From the NCBI GenBank assembly GCA_030654835.1, contig JAURWS010000012.1, positions 124,001 to 188,000 on the forward strand: DNA of 64,000 bases. Direction: 5' to 3'. The position numbers were made by a program, and so were the translations under genes. Shown here in pieces: positions 46,892-55,793 of this stretch. Positions within the stretch are counted from its first letter, which is position 1; each line of letters opens with the position of its first letter. Below the pieces are notes generated by a model, which was not told the DNA's origin, made no database searches, and was given only the letters and a program-made list of their open reading frames with translations. This stretch comes from Gammaproteobacteria bacterium. GTDB taxonomy: Bacteria > Pseudomonadota > Gammaproteobacteria > Pseudomonadales > Pseudohongiellaceae.

Positions 46892-47990
46892 ATGATCGAG
46901 ACCAATTTAACGCAGCTGAAAATCAAGGACTTTACCGCCCGCACCGAGATCCTTCGGGGGTATCTTTGACTACGATGAAAAGAAGGATCGGCTGAAGGAA
47001 GTGGAGCTGGAACTGGGGGAGTCCAATGTCTGGGACAAACCCGAAGTCGCGCAGGCGCTCGGCAAAGAGCGTGCGGATCTCGAACTGGTCGTCAACACCA
47101 TAGATCACATGCACAGCGGTCTGGCAGATTGCCGGGAATTGCTGCAGCTGGCCGAGGACGAGGATGACGAAGACCTCTTCAATGAAGTGAACGTTGAACT
47201 GCAGAGCCTTGGCGCCAGACTCGAAGCGCTGGAATTCCGCCGTATGTTCTCCGGCAAGATGGACATGAACAATGCGTTTGTCGATATCCAGGCGGGTTCC
47301 GGTGGCACCGAGGCGCAGGACTGGGCCGACATGCTGTTGCGGATGTATCTGCGTTGGGGAGAAGCCAAGGGTTTCGGTGTGGAAGTAGTGGAGGTGTCCG
47401 CTGGCGAAGTCGCGGGCATCAAGAGTGCGACCATTCATGTGACTGGCGAGTATGCTTTCGGCTGGTTGCGGACCGAGACGGGTGTGCATCGTCTGGTGCG
47501 AAAGTCTCCCTTCGATTCCGGCAATCGTCGCCACACCTCTTTCTCCTCGGTGTTCGTGTCTCCGGAAGTCGATGACGATATCGAGATCGATCTGAACATG
47601 TCCGACGTGCGCGTCGACACCTATCGCGCCAGTGGCGCTGGAGGTCAGCACATCAACAAGACGGACTCCGCGATTCGTTTGACTCACGAGCCGACGGGCA
47701 TCGTCGTGCAGTGCCAGAATCAGCGCTCGCAGCACAAGAACAAGGATCAGGCGATCAAACAGTTGAAGGCCAAACTCTACGAGATGGAGGAGTTGAAGCG
47801 CCGCGAGGCTGCACAGGAAATCGAGGCGGAGAAATCCGACATCGGCTGGGGCAGCCAGATCCGTTCCTACGTGCTGGACCAGTCGCGGATCAAGGATCTG
47901 CGCACCGGCATAGAAATCAGTAATACCGGCGCCGTCCTCGACGGTGATCTGGACAAGTTTATCGAAGCAAGTTTGAAAATGGGGCTATGA
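46892..47990 (+). CDS. prfB: Peptide chain release factor 2 (RF2), expressed by +1 programmed frameshift
   Basis: RF2 ends translation at UGA and UAA. Frame 1 starts at ATG 46892 and stops at UGA 46967-46969 after 25 codons ([14 protein letters not shown]...). The ribosome slips +1 at CTT-T, and reading resumes at 46968 (GAC) to 47990, giving 365 residues, the same as E. coli RF2. Seen: the stop-recognition motif region (SPFDS) and the catalytic [15 protein letters not shown]. The internal ATG at 47001 is not a start. It overlaps lysS by 4 bp (ATGA), the conserved prfB-lysS unit. Confidence 0.97.
46952..46970 (+). promoter_or_regulatory. RF2 autoregulatory +1 frameshift site
   Basis: The slippery sequence CTTTGAC (46964-46970) has an internal Shine-Dalgarno-like CGGGGG three bases upstream, matching the canonical E. 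coli arrangement. Low RF2 leaves the in-frame UGA unread and favours slippage, so RF2 adjusts its own level. Confidence 0.96.
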
Positions 47991-49522
47991 ATCCAGTGAC
48001 AAATCACAATGAGCAGGCGGGCGCAGGACAGGCGGGTGATGACACGCATCACGACGAAAATAAACTGATCGCGCAGCGCCGCGAGAAACTGGATGCGATT
48101 CGTGGTAAACGCAATGCGTTCCCGAATGATTTCCGCCGTACCCATTACGCGCGCGATCTGATCGCAGCTTTTGGCGAGAAGGACAAGGAAGAGATCGACG
48201 GCCTGCAGGTCAATGTGAAGGTGGCAGGACGCGTCATTCGCATGCGCGGGCCGTTCCTGGTGATTCAGGATGTGTCCGAACAGATGCAGCTCTATTTCAA
48301 TCCCAAAGAGCTGTCCGAGGAATTGCTGGCCGAGATCAAGGGTCTCGATCTGGGCGATATCGTGGGCGTCGAAGGCAAAGTCTTCAAGACCGGCAAAGGC
48401 GAGCTGACCGTGTGGATCAGTTCGCTGCGTCTGCTCACCAAAGCGTTGCGTCCGTTGCCGGACAAGTACCGTGGTCTCTCCGACACGGAAGTGCGCTATC
48501 GCCAGCGTTATATCGATCTGATTGCCAATCAGAGTTCACGTGACACCTTCGTCATGCGCTCGAAAATTGTCAGCAGCATGCGTCATTTCTTCGAGAGCCA
48601 CGACTTCATGGAAGTCGAGACGCCGATGATGCACGTCATTCCCGGTGGCGCCTCCGCGAAGCCCTTTATCACGCATCACAACGCGCTGGATCAGCAGATG
48701 TATCTGCGTATTGCCCCAGAGCTGTATCTGAAGCGTCTGGTGGTCGGTGGCTTCGAGCGCGTCTTCGAAATCAATCGCAACTTCCGCAACGAGGGCCTGT
48801 CCACGCGGCACAACCCCGAGTTCACGATGATCGAGTTCTACCAGGCCTATGCCGACTATCATGACCTGATGGACCTGACTGAAAATTTGTTCCGCAAGAT
48901 TGCGCAGGACGTGCTCGGCACGACTCAGCTCTCCTATCAGGGCTTGCCGCTGGATTTCGCCGTGCCGTTCAACCGCTTGAGTGTGCGCGAGTCCATCATT
49001 CGCTACTGTGAGGGTGTCGCCATGCACGACTTCAGAGATCGTGACGCCGTCGCCGCACTGGCGAAGCGGATGGCTGTGCCCATCGAGGATTCATGGGGCA
49101 CCGGGCGTGTCGCCATGGCGATTTTTGATGAGCGTGTGGAGCACCAATTGCTGCAGCCGACCTTCATCACCGAGTATCCAACCGAGATATCGCCACTGGC
49201 CAGAAGCAACGACGAAAATCCTGAAGTCACCGACCGTTTCGAGTTGTTCATTGGCGGACGCGAGATTGCCAACGGTTTCTCCGAGTTGAACGATGCCGAG
49301 GATCAGGCAGAACGCTTCCACGCCCAGGTGGCGCAGAAAGAATCCGGTGACGACGAGGCCATGCATTACGATGCAGACTTCATTACGGCGCTGGAATTCG
49401 GTTTGCCTCCTACGGCGGGTGAGGGGATTGGTGTCGATCGTCTGGTGATGTTGTTTACCGATGCGCCTTCAATCAAGGATGTGCTGCTGTTCCCGCACAT
49501 GCGTCCTCATCACGAAAAGTGA
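47987..49522 (+). CDS. lysS: Lysyl-tRNA synthetase, class II
   Basis: Charges tRNA-Lys. 511 residues: an acidic N-terminal extension of about 25 residues, an OB-fold anticodon-binding domain ([19 protein letters not shown]), then the class II core with motif 1 ([21 protein letters not shown]), motif 2 ([21 protein letters not shown]) and motif 3 ([24 protein letters not shown]). Translationally coupled to prfB through ATGA. Its substrate tRNA-Lys(UUU) is encoded at 17.9 kb. Confidence 0.97.
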   Translation: MNPVTNHNEQAGAGQAGDDTHHDENKLIAQRREKLDAIRGKRNAFPNDFRRTHYARDLIAAFGEKDKEEIDGLQVNVKVAGRVIRMRGPFLVIQDVSEQMQLYFNPKELSEELLAEIKGLDLGDIVGVEGKVFKTGKGELTVWISSLRLLTKALRPLPDKYRGLSDTEVRYRQRYIDLIANQSSRDTFVMRSKIVSSMRHFFESHDFMEVETPMMHVIPGGASAKPFITHHNALDQQMYLRIAPELYLKRLVVGGFERVFEINRNFRNEGLSTRHNPEFTMIEFYQAYADYHDLMDLTENLFRKIAQDVLGTTQLSYQGLPLDFAVPFNRLSVRESIIRYCEGVAMHDFRDRDAVAALAKRMAVPIEDSWGTGRVAMAIFDERVEHQLLQPTFITEYPTEISPLARSNDENPEVTDRFELFIGGREIANGFSELNDAEDQAERFHAQVAQKESGDDEAMHYDADFITALEFGLPPTAGEGIGVDRLVMLFTDAPSIKDVLLFPHMRPHHEK

Positions 49523-49541
49523 CACTGGTGGAGAGTGGCCG

Positions 49542-50222
49542 ATGGAGCGCGTGCGGCTGGAACAGTCCTGGAAAGACTTGCTGTTGCCGGAGTTCGAGCG
49601 CGACTACATGCGGTCACTGCGTGAATTTTTGTTGCGCGAGAAACAGCAGGGGAAAGTCATTTTCCCTGCTGGCAACGACATCTTCAATGCGCTGAACTCC
49701 ACGCCGTTCGATCAGACCCGAGTCGTCATCCTGGGGCAGGATCCCTATCATGGCCCGGGTCAAGCTCATGGGCTGTGTTTTTCCGTTAGACCTGGAGTTG
49801 ATACTCCGCCATCGCTGAAGAATATCTACAAGGAGATCGCGGCCGATTTGGGAATACCGCCGACGCGCAGTGGCTACCTCCAATCCTGGGCCGAGCAAGG
49901 CGTGTTGCTGCTCAACGCTGTGCTGACCGTTGAGGCAGGACGTGCGGCATCGCATCAGGGTAAAGGCTGGGAGCAATTCACGGATCGCATTGTGACGCTG
50001 CTCAATGAACGCCGTGAAGGTCTCGTATTTCTGCTGTGGGGAAGCTATGCGCAGCGCAAGGGTGAGATTATCGACCGCAACCGCCATCTCGTTCTTGAGT
50101 CCGTACATCCTTCGCCCCTGTCGGCGAGCCGTGGGTTTTTCGGCAATCATCATTTTTCCCGGGCTAACAGTTATCTGTCAGCGAACGGACAGACGCCAAT
50201 CGATTGGCGCGTTCCAGAATGA
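49542..50222 (+). CDS. ung: Uracil-DNA glycosylase, family 1
   Basis: Removes uracil from DNA to start base-excision repair. 226 residues from ATG 49542, where GGAGAG lies about 8 nt upstream; the longer frame from 49461 overlaps lysS and was rejected. The water-activating loop [18 protein letters not shown] carries the catalytic Asp. The minor-groove loop ends the core with [17 protein letters not shown]. Only 19 bp separate it from lysS. Confidence 0.96.
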   Translation: MERVRLEQSWKDLLLPEFERDYMRSLREFLLREKQQGKVIFPAGNDIFNALNSTPFDQTRVVILGQDPYHGPGQAHGLCFSVRPGVDTPPSLKNIYKEIAADLGIPPTRSGYLQSWAEQGVLLLNAVLTVEAGRAASHQGKGWEQFTDRIVTLLNERREGLVFLLWGSYAQRKGEIIDRNRHLVLESVHPSPLSASRGFFGNHHFSRANSYLSANGQTPIDWRVPE

Positions 50223-50247
50223 TTGAGAAGCAAGACAGAGAGGCAGC

Positions 50248-51495
50248 ATGAGCGATTCAGATAATTCACAACAAGTTTGTGTGGTAGTGGGGGCGAGTCA
50301 CGCCGGTTCGCAGCTGGCCGTGCAACTGCGCAAAGAGGGCTGGGCAGGGCGCATCATCCTGATCGGCGCAGAGACTCAATTGCCCTATCACCGGCCGCCG
50401 TTGTCGAAGGCCGTGCTCGCGGGTGAGAAGTCTGTTGATGAAATCGCATTGCGTCCCCGCAGCATGTATACGGCCAGCGCTGTGGAGCTGCGTCTTGGCG
50501 AGCGTGTCGAGAGTCTGGATGTGCAGAAGAAATCTCTGCTGTTGAGCACTGGAGAGAAAATTGCTTATGACAAGCTCGCGTTGTGCACCGGTGCCAGGGT
50601 GCGCAGGCTGGGACTGGGAGATGATCTGGAAGGTGTGCACTATCTGCGCACGGCAGATGATGTCGCGAGCCTCAAACCGGAGCTGATCGCAGGCCGGCGA
50701 GCGGTGATTATCGGCGGTGGTTATATCGGTTTGGAGACGGCTGCTGTGCTGACGCAACTGGGGCTTGAAGTCACCATATTGGAGGCCGCCGAGCGCCTGT
50801 TGCAGCGTGTCACAAGCGTCGTGATGTCAGAATATTTTCAGCGCCTGCACGAGGCGCATGGTGTGAGAATCGTCACTCATGCCCATGTGAGACGCATTGC
50901 AGGCGATGATGGCAGAGCGTGTGCAGTTGTGTGTGCTGATGGCACTGAATTCGCGGCCGATCTCGTCATTGTTGGCGTGGGTGTGATTCCCGAGACAAGC
51001 CTGGCCGAAGCGGCAGGCCTGGAAGTGGTCAATGGGATCAAAGTGGACGAGTATGCGCGGACCACTGCTGCTGACGTCTATGCCGCTGGTGATTGCACCT
51101 GGCACCCCTGTGCCCTGTATGGTCATCATGTGCGGCTGGAGTCGGTTCAGAATGCGCTCGATCAGTCACGCGTTGCAGCTGCCAATATTGCCGGAAAGCA
51201 GATCGCCTATGAAGCCTTGCCGTGGTTCTGGTCGGATCAATATGCGGTCAAGCTGCAAAGCGCCGGGCTGTTGAGTGGCTATGACGATATGCTGGTGCGA
51301 GGTGATCGCAGTAATCGTGATGGCACAGGTTTTTCAGTGTTCTACTTCCGTGAAGGGAAGATGATCGCGGCGGACTGTGTCAATCGAGCCAAGGAATTTA
51401 TTGCCTGCAAGCGTCTGATTGCCGAGCGCCTGGACGTCAACAGGCAGGCGCTGCTGGATGAGGCCACTGCTCCCGACACGTTCGCGTCAGTTTGA
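50248..51495 (+). CDS. FAD-dependent oxidoreductase, ferredoxin/rubredoxin reductase type
   Basis: 415 residues of the two-dinucleotide-fold reductase family that transfers electrons from NAD(P)H to ferredoxin, putidaredoxin or rubredoxin-type partners. FAD-binding [17 protein letters not shown] (GxSxxG form instead of GxGxxG), [15 protein letters not shown]-binding [16 protein letters not shown], the second FAD motif VYAAGDC, and a C-terminal reductase domain ([16 protein letters not shown]). No partner ferredoxin, P450 or dioxygenase gene lies next to it, so the physiological acceptor is unknown. It overlaps the convergent queD by 9 bp. Confidence 0.9.
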   Translation: MSDSDNSQQVCVVVGASHAGSQLAVQLRKEGWAGRIILIGAETQLPYHRPPLSKAVLAGEKSVDEIALRPRSMYTASAVELRLGERVESLDVQKKSLLLSTGEKIAYDKLALCTGARVRRLGLGDDLEGVHYLRTADDVASLKPELIAGRRAVIIGGGYIGLETAAVLTQLGLEVTILEAAERLLQRVTSVVMSEYFQRLHEAHGVRIVTHAHVRRIAGDDGRACAVVCADGTEFAADLVIVGVGVIPETSLAEAAGLEVVNGIKVDEYARTTAADVYAAGDCTWHPCALYGHHVRLESVQNALDQSRVAAANIAGKQIAYEALPWFWSDQYAVKLQSAGLLSGYDDMLVRGDRSNRDGTGFSVFYFREGKMIAADCVNRAKEFIACKRLIAERLDVNRQALLDEATAPDTFASV

Positions 51496-51855
51496 CTGGA
51501 CGCCGCCAGTGTAGATGCAGCCACTGGTGCAGGTCTCGCGAATCTCAATGCTGCAGAGTTGCGGTAACACAGGCTGGAGTTTGTTCCAGATCCAGAGCGC
51601 GAGATTCTCGCTGGTGGGGTTTTCGAGACCGGGAATTTCGTTCAAATAGTAATGATCGAGCTGTTTCCAGATTGGATGGAAGGCTGCCTTGATGTCGCCG
51701 AAATCCATGACCCAGCCGGAATGCTCGCCTACCTCTCCCGACACGGCGACTTTCACCATGAAGGAATGCCCATGCAATCGGGCGCACTTGTGCCCCTCGG
51801 GAACATGAGGGAGTCGATGTGCTGCTTCGAAGGTAAATTCTTTGTAGATCTGCAT
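51487..51855 (-). CDS. queD: 6-carboxy-5,6,7,8-tetrahydropterin synthase QueD
   Basis: First committed enzyme of 7-deazaguanine synthesis, making the QueE substrate from dihydroneopterin triphosphate. 122 residues from ATG 51855 ([16 protein letters not shown]); a TTG at 51891 was rejected. Zinc-binding histidines are in EAAHRLP and RLHGHSF, with the catalytic Cys in PEGHKC and the acidic residue in the C-terminal [12 protein letters not shown]. Separated by 34.5 kb from queE-queC, its pathway partners. Confidence 0.95.
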   Translation of the reverse strand: MQIYKEFTFEAAHRLPHVPEGHKCARLHGHSFMVKVAVSGEVGEHSGWVMDFGDIKAAFHPIWKQLDHYYLNEIPGLENPTSENLALWIWNKLQPVLPQLCSIEIRETCTSGCIYTGGVQSN

Positions 51856-51908
51856 GATAACCGGGGGTTTGTTGGGAATGAGCGGCGGCAATGCTACCGG
51901 GAGTCGCG

Positions 51909-51937
51909 TTTCAAGTACAGTTGGATTGACATATAAT
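51909..51937 (+). promoter_or_regulatory. Promoter of the CHASE2 adenylate cyclase gene
   Basis: TTTCAA (51909-51914), 17 bp, TATAAT (51932-51937), then GC-rich CCGGGGCG. The start codon at 51972 is 34 bp downstream, with CAGGAAAAAG as ribosome-binding site. Confidence 0.6.
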
Positions 51938-51971
51938 CCGGGGCGTCAGCCCGCGCCAATCAGGAAAAAGC

Positions 51972-54347
51972 ATGCCTGAAAATCAGACATCTGCTATCCG
52001 CTTTCTGAAAATCATTTCCCGTTTCCTGCTCAAGGGCCGGCGTCTTCCCGTGGCTATTGGGCTGCTGGTGACTTTCCTGGTGACCTGGATGGAGATTGCG
52101 CCAGCACCGGGAGTTGGCACTCTGATCGGGCGTCTGGACAATCTGATATACGATCAACGATTCAACCTTATGCCCAAGCCGGTCAAAAATCCGGAGAACA
52201 AGATTGTGATCGTCGATATCGACGAGCGCAGTCTGCAGGTCGAGGGACAGTGGCCGTGGGATCGCTTCAAGGTAGGCCGACTGGCAGAAAAGCTCGAGGA
52301 ATACGGCGTATTGGTAACGGGGTTCGACGTCACATTTCCCGAGCCGCAGCGCAATGTAGTTCAGGATCTGCTCGGACGGGTGGGCAACGAGCGGCTGGGG
52401 GGAGGGCTGGCAACGCAACTGCTGGGGCTGGAGACGGAGCTGGATGCCGATCGCTACATGGCGCAGGCCATCAGTGGTCCGCTGATGTCAGTGGTGCTGT
52501 CGATATCCTTCAATCCCGTGCAGGAAGTCCAATACGGATCTTTACCCGACTCGATAGTGAATATCGATGCCAACATTGCTGACCGTGTTTCCCTGCAGGA
52601 AATGGCCGGGTACACGAGCAATATCGCCGTGCTGCAGGAAGCCGCTGCGGGTGCAGGCATCATGAATCAGCTGCCAGACCTTGATGGCATCATTCGCCGC
52701 GTTCCCTTAGTAGTGCGCTATCAGAATCAGCTCTACCCAACGCTGGCTCTGGAAATGGCGCGAGTCTATTTCTTTGAGGATCGCTTCGATCTGGTCACAC
52801 AGCCCTTCGGCGATGTGCATCAGGTAGAGGGTATCCGTATCGGCAGCAACGCCGGTCAGTATGAATTGGCCACCGATAGCAGGGCGCAGGTGCTGGTGCC
52901 TTATACCGGCCGCTCCATCCTGAGTGGTGAAGGCCAATTTCCATTCGTGTCGGCGACAGATGTCCTTAACGATAATGTTGACCCTGCCGTCCTGGAGAAT
53001 GCTCTGGTACTGGTGGGCACCACTGCAACGGGCCTGTTTGATTTGCGCTCTACGCCACTGGAGGCCGTGTACCCGGGAGTAGAGGTGCACGCCAATATTC
53101 TCAACGGCCTGCTTGATTCGTTCGTCGTTCAGGAAATTGCCGCAGGACAGCAGACGGATCTGCAGCAAGTCATGAACGGGATTGAGCAATCCCGAGGCAT
53201 CGCCTTCCCTTATCAACCAGTCTGGGAGCATGGCGCGATAGCGTTTACATTGCTGGTCGCTGGCGTGCTGTTGAGTGTGTTGTTGCCAGCACTTGGTCCT
53301 GCCGTTCTCGCGGTGATGATGCTGGCGCTGCTGGCGATAGCGATCTGGAGCAATTTCCTGCTGTGGTCCGTGTATCGCATGGACATCTCGCTGACGTTGA
53401 TCCTTCTCCTGATCGTACTGCTTGGCGTCGTCAACATGGCCTATGGATTCCTCAGCGAGCGTCGCTCACGCAAAGCCATCAAAGGAATGTTCGATCAATA
53501 TGTGCCACCGGCCCACATCGATGAGATGCTGCATAATCCGGATGCCTATACCTTTGCCGGTGAGAGTCGCGAGATGACAGTGCTGTTCGCCGATATCCGC
53601 GACTTTACCACAGTGTCCGAGGCGTTGACCGCGACTGAACTGAAGCAGCTGCTGAATGAGTTTTTTACGCCAGTCACCGGCATCATCTTCGAGCACAACG
53701 GCACAGTGGACAAGTATGTCGGCGACATGGTGATGGCATTTTGGGGCGCGCCTTTGAAAGATCTGAATCACCGCTATAACGGCGTCAATGCGGGGCTGCA
53801 CATTCTCGAAAAGGTCGAAGAATTATGCGTGGAATTCGAGGCCAAAGGATTTCCAAGAGTCAAGATCGGTGTCGGTATAAACAGCGGCATGATGAACGTG
53901 GGAGACATGGGATCTGTGTATCGACGCGCGTATACCGTGCTCGGTGACGCAGTGAATCTGGCCTCGCGACTTGAGGGGTTGACGAAATATTACGGCGTGA
54001 AATTTCTGCTCGGTGAGCAAACGGTCAACGGGCTGGAAGGTTTCGTGTGCCGATTGATCGACAAGGTCAAAGTGAAAGGCAAAGACAAGGCCGTGAAAAT
54101 TTATGAGCCCATGTGTCGCACTGCAGAGGCTACGCCGGAATTGCGCGACAGTATTGAAGAATACGAGAAGGCACTGAACTGCTATTTCAACAAGGACTGG
54201 GACGTGGCGCAGACACAGTTTGAAGCGTTGCAGCAGAAATTTCCGCAGGCGTTGTTGTATAAAATTTATCTTGAAAGAATAGAGTCTTTGCGACACGAAA
54301 ATTTGCCGGAAGACTGGGATGGTTCGTATCAGCACATGAGCAAATAA
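51972..54347 (+). CDS. CHASE2 domain adenylate/guanylate cyclase
   Basis: 791 residues. An N-terminal TM segment (about 26-42), a CHASE2 extracellular sensor domain (about 50-400: DNLIYDQRFNLMPKP, IVIVDIDERSLQVEGQWPWDR, GFDVTFPEP, VPYTGRSILSGEGQFPF) and three TM helices (about 415-500) lead to a class III cyclase domain (about 525-715) with metal-binding aspartates in LFADIRDFTTVSE and YVGDMVMAFWGAP. A C-terminal helical tail resembles TPR (YEKALNCYFNKDWDVAQTQFEAL). It makes cAMP, or cGMP, in response to a periplasmic signal. Substrate specificity was not resolved. Confidence 0.92.
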   Translation: MPENQTSAIRFLKIISRFLLKGRRLPVAIGLLVTFLVTWMEIAPAPGVGTLIGRLDNLIYDQRFNLMPKPVKNPENKIVIVDIDERSLQVEGQWPWDRFKVGRLAEKLEEYGVLVTGFDVTFPEPQRNVVQDLLGRVGNERLGGGLATQLLGLETELDADRYMAQAISGPLMSVVLSISFNPVQEVQYGSLPDSIVNIDANIADRVSLQEMAGYTSNIAVLQEAAAGAGIMNQLPDLDGIIRRVPLVVRYQNQLYPTLALEMARVYFFEDRFDLVTQPFGDVHQVEGIRIGSNAGQYELATDSRAQVLVPYTGRSILSGEGQFPFVSATDVLNDNVDPAVLENALVLVGTTATGLFDLRSTPLEAVYPGVEVHANILNGLLDSFVVQEIAAGQQTDLQQVMNGIEQSRGIAFPYQPVWEHGAIAFTLLVAGVLLSVLLPALGPAVLAVMMLALLAIAIWSNFLLWSVYRMDISLTLILLLIVLLGVVNMAYGFLSERRSRKAIKGMFDQYVPPAHIDEMLHNPDAYTFAGESREMTVLFADIRDFTTVSEALTATELKQLLNEFFTPVTGIIFEHNGTVDKYVGDMVMAFWGAPLKDLNHRYNGVNAGLHILEKVEELCVEFEAKGFPRVKIGVGINSGMMNVGDMGSVYRRAYTVLGDAVNLASRLEGLTKYYGVKFLLGEQTVNGLEGFVCRLIDKVKVKGKDKAVKIYEPMCRTAEATPELRDSIEEYEKALNCYFNKDWDVAQTQFEALQQKFPQALLYKIYLERIESLRHENLPEDWDGSYQHMSK

Positions 54348-54429
54348 TCGCGTTTAGCAGCTTCAAACAACCTTAGTCAAGGCTTGTATACGAACCTTGC
54401 GTTGTTCAAAAAACAGCTGAGGAAATTTA

Positions 54430-54457
54430 TTGACATGTCACCCTAAGTCGGTAAAAT
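54430..54457 (+). promoter_or_regulatory. Promoter of the tRNA-Val gene
   Basis: A perfect -35 TTGACA (54430-54435), 16-bp spacer, TAAAAT (54452-54457) and GCGCG discriminator; the tRNA begins 20 bp downstream. The GC-rich discriminator suits stringent control of stable RNA. Confidence 0.8.
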
Positions 54458-54476
54458 GCGCGTCACCTAAGAGAGC

Positions 54477-54552
54477 GGGTGATTAGCTCAGTTGGTAGAG
54501 CGTCGCCCTTACAAGGCGAATGTCGGGGGTTCAAATCCCTCATCACCCACCA
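54477..54552 (+). tRNA. tRNA-Val (anticodon TAC)
   Basis: 76 nt with encoded CCA. Acceptor GGGTGAT/ATCACCC, D arm TAGCTCAGTTGGTAGAGC, anticodon loop CTTACAA, T arm GGGGGTTCAAATCCCTC. Probably co-transcribed with tRNA-Asp 95 bp downstream. Confidence 0.96.
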
Positions 54553-54647
54553 GTAAGGCGCTTCACTGCCAAGCTGTTGCTCCGGGAAACCAAGGCAAGT
54601 CAGACGAGATTGCTGCTGTAGTTAATAAGTTGTAGAGAAGTTTGTGT

Positions 54648-54724
54648 GGACCGGTAGTTCAGCCGGTTAGAATGCCGGCCTGTCACGCCGGAGGTCGCGG
54701 GTTCGAGTCCCGTCCGGTCCGCCA
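54648..54724 (+). tRNA. tRNA-Asp (anticodon GTC)
   Basis: 77 nt with encoded CCA. Acceptor GGACCGG/CCGGTCC, anticodon stem CCGGC/GCCGG around CTGTCAC, T arm CGGGTTCGAGTCCCG. The GUC anticodon is a substrate for queuosine, whose precursor genes queC, queD and queE are in this window. Confidence 0.96.
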
Positions 54725-54797
54725 CTACACTTCGTCATCGCTCAAGTTATTCTTAAGTTCCTCTCAGTTTCCTTTCCAATTTTTTACCTGAATCTCA

Positions 54798-55727
54798 TTG
54801 ATTTTTACACGGCCTGAACTGCAATCGATTCGCGATGCCATTCCCCAGGCGGCGGGAGTGTCACTGCAGATGTTGCGGCTGGATCTGCTGCATCCGCAAC
54901 TCTCAGGAAACAAGTGGTACAAACTTCGACTGAATCTGCAGGCGGCCAAAGAAAAAGGGCACGACACGGTATTGAGTTTTGGTGGCGCCTATTCCAACCA
55001 CTTGCACGCCCTGGCGGCCGCGGGGAGGATACGGGGGCTCAAGACCATTGGCGTGGTGCGCGGCGAGCCTGCTGAACCCATCAACGCGACGCTGACATTT
55101 GCCCGCCAACAAGGCATGGAGTTGTATCACGTGACCCGTGCCGACTATCGGAGCAAGAACAGTCCCGCTTTTATTGCCTGTTTACGGGAGCGCTTTGGTG
55201 ACTTCTTTCTGATTCCCGAGGGCGGCGCCAACGTTGCCGGGGTGCAGGGCTGCGCCGATATTGCCGAATTGCTGAACTGGTCCACACCTGTCGCCGCATC
55301 GTCCTGTCCCTCTGAGCGAGTTGTTGCGCTGGCCTGTGGCACGGGAACGACGTTGGCGGGCCTGCTCCTTGGCCGAAGGGAAGACTATCGAATTCTCGGG
55401 GTTGCGGCCTTGAAGGGCGACTTCCTGGAGAACGATGTGCGCACGGCGCTGCATAACTGTGGAGTTGCTGATCCCGGCAATTGGCGCATCACTCAGGAGT
55501 GGCATGGCGGTGGCTACGCCCGCTTTAGTCCCGAACTTCTCGGTTTCATCCGGGGTTTTCAGCAACGCACGGGCATCCCATTGGAGCCAGTCTATACCGG
55601 CAAATTGATGCAGGGTCTCTATCGCATGCTGGAGCGAGGTGAATTTCCTCGCGGCACCGAGATCATCGCCATTCATACCGGTGGTTTGCAAGCCTCACCA
55701 GCGTTTGTGGAAAATATTCCCACGTAG
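54798..55727 (+). CDS. 1-aminocyclopropane-1-carboxylate deaminase / D-cysteine desulfhydrase family protein
   Basis: PLP-dependent fold-type II enzyme, 309 residues. The PLP lysine lies in HPQLSGNKWYKLRLN, followed by FGGAYSNHLHALAAAG and the phosphate-binding ACGTGTTLAGLL. Without a characterised close relative the substrate cannot be fixed; in gammaproteobacteria most such genes are D-cysteine desulfhydrase-like. The start appears to be TTG 54798: no in-frame ATG exists before residue 25, and the family N-terminus aligns from there. No clear ribosome-binding site, so the start is uncertain. Confidence 0.85.
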   Translation: MIFTRPELQSIRDAIPQAAGVSLQMLRLDLLHPQLSGNKWYKLRLNLQAAKEKGHDTVLSFGGAYSNHLHALAAAGRIRGLKTIGVVRGEPAEPINATLTFARQQGMELYHVTRADYRSKNSPAFIACLRERFGDFFLIPEGGANVAGVQGCADIAELLNWSTPVAASSCPSERVVALACGTGTTLAGLLLGRREDYRILGVAALKGDFLENDVRTALHNCGVADPGNWRITQEWHGGGYARFSPELLGFIRGFQQRTGIPLEPVYTGKLMQGLYRMLERGEFPRGTEIIAIHTGGLQASPAFVENIPT

Positions 55728-55793
55728 CGCCGCCTGTCTCGTTCACGTATACTGAGCCCCGTTTTGATGCGGGCCAGAGCAAGTGACCGAAGT

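Noticed and set aside
46892-47990. prfB as a frameshifted pseudogene
   Set aside because: The UGA lies in the canonical CTTTGAC context with an upstream GGGGG, and the rest of the gene is intact and of normal length.
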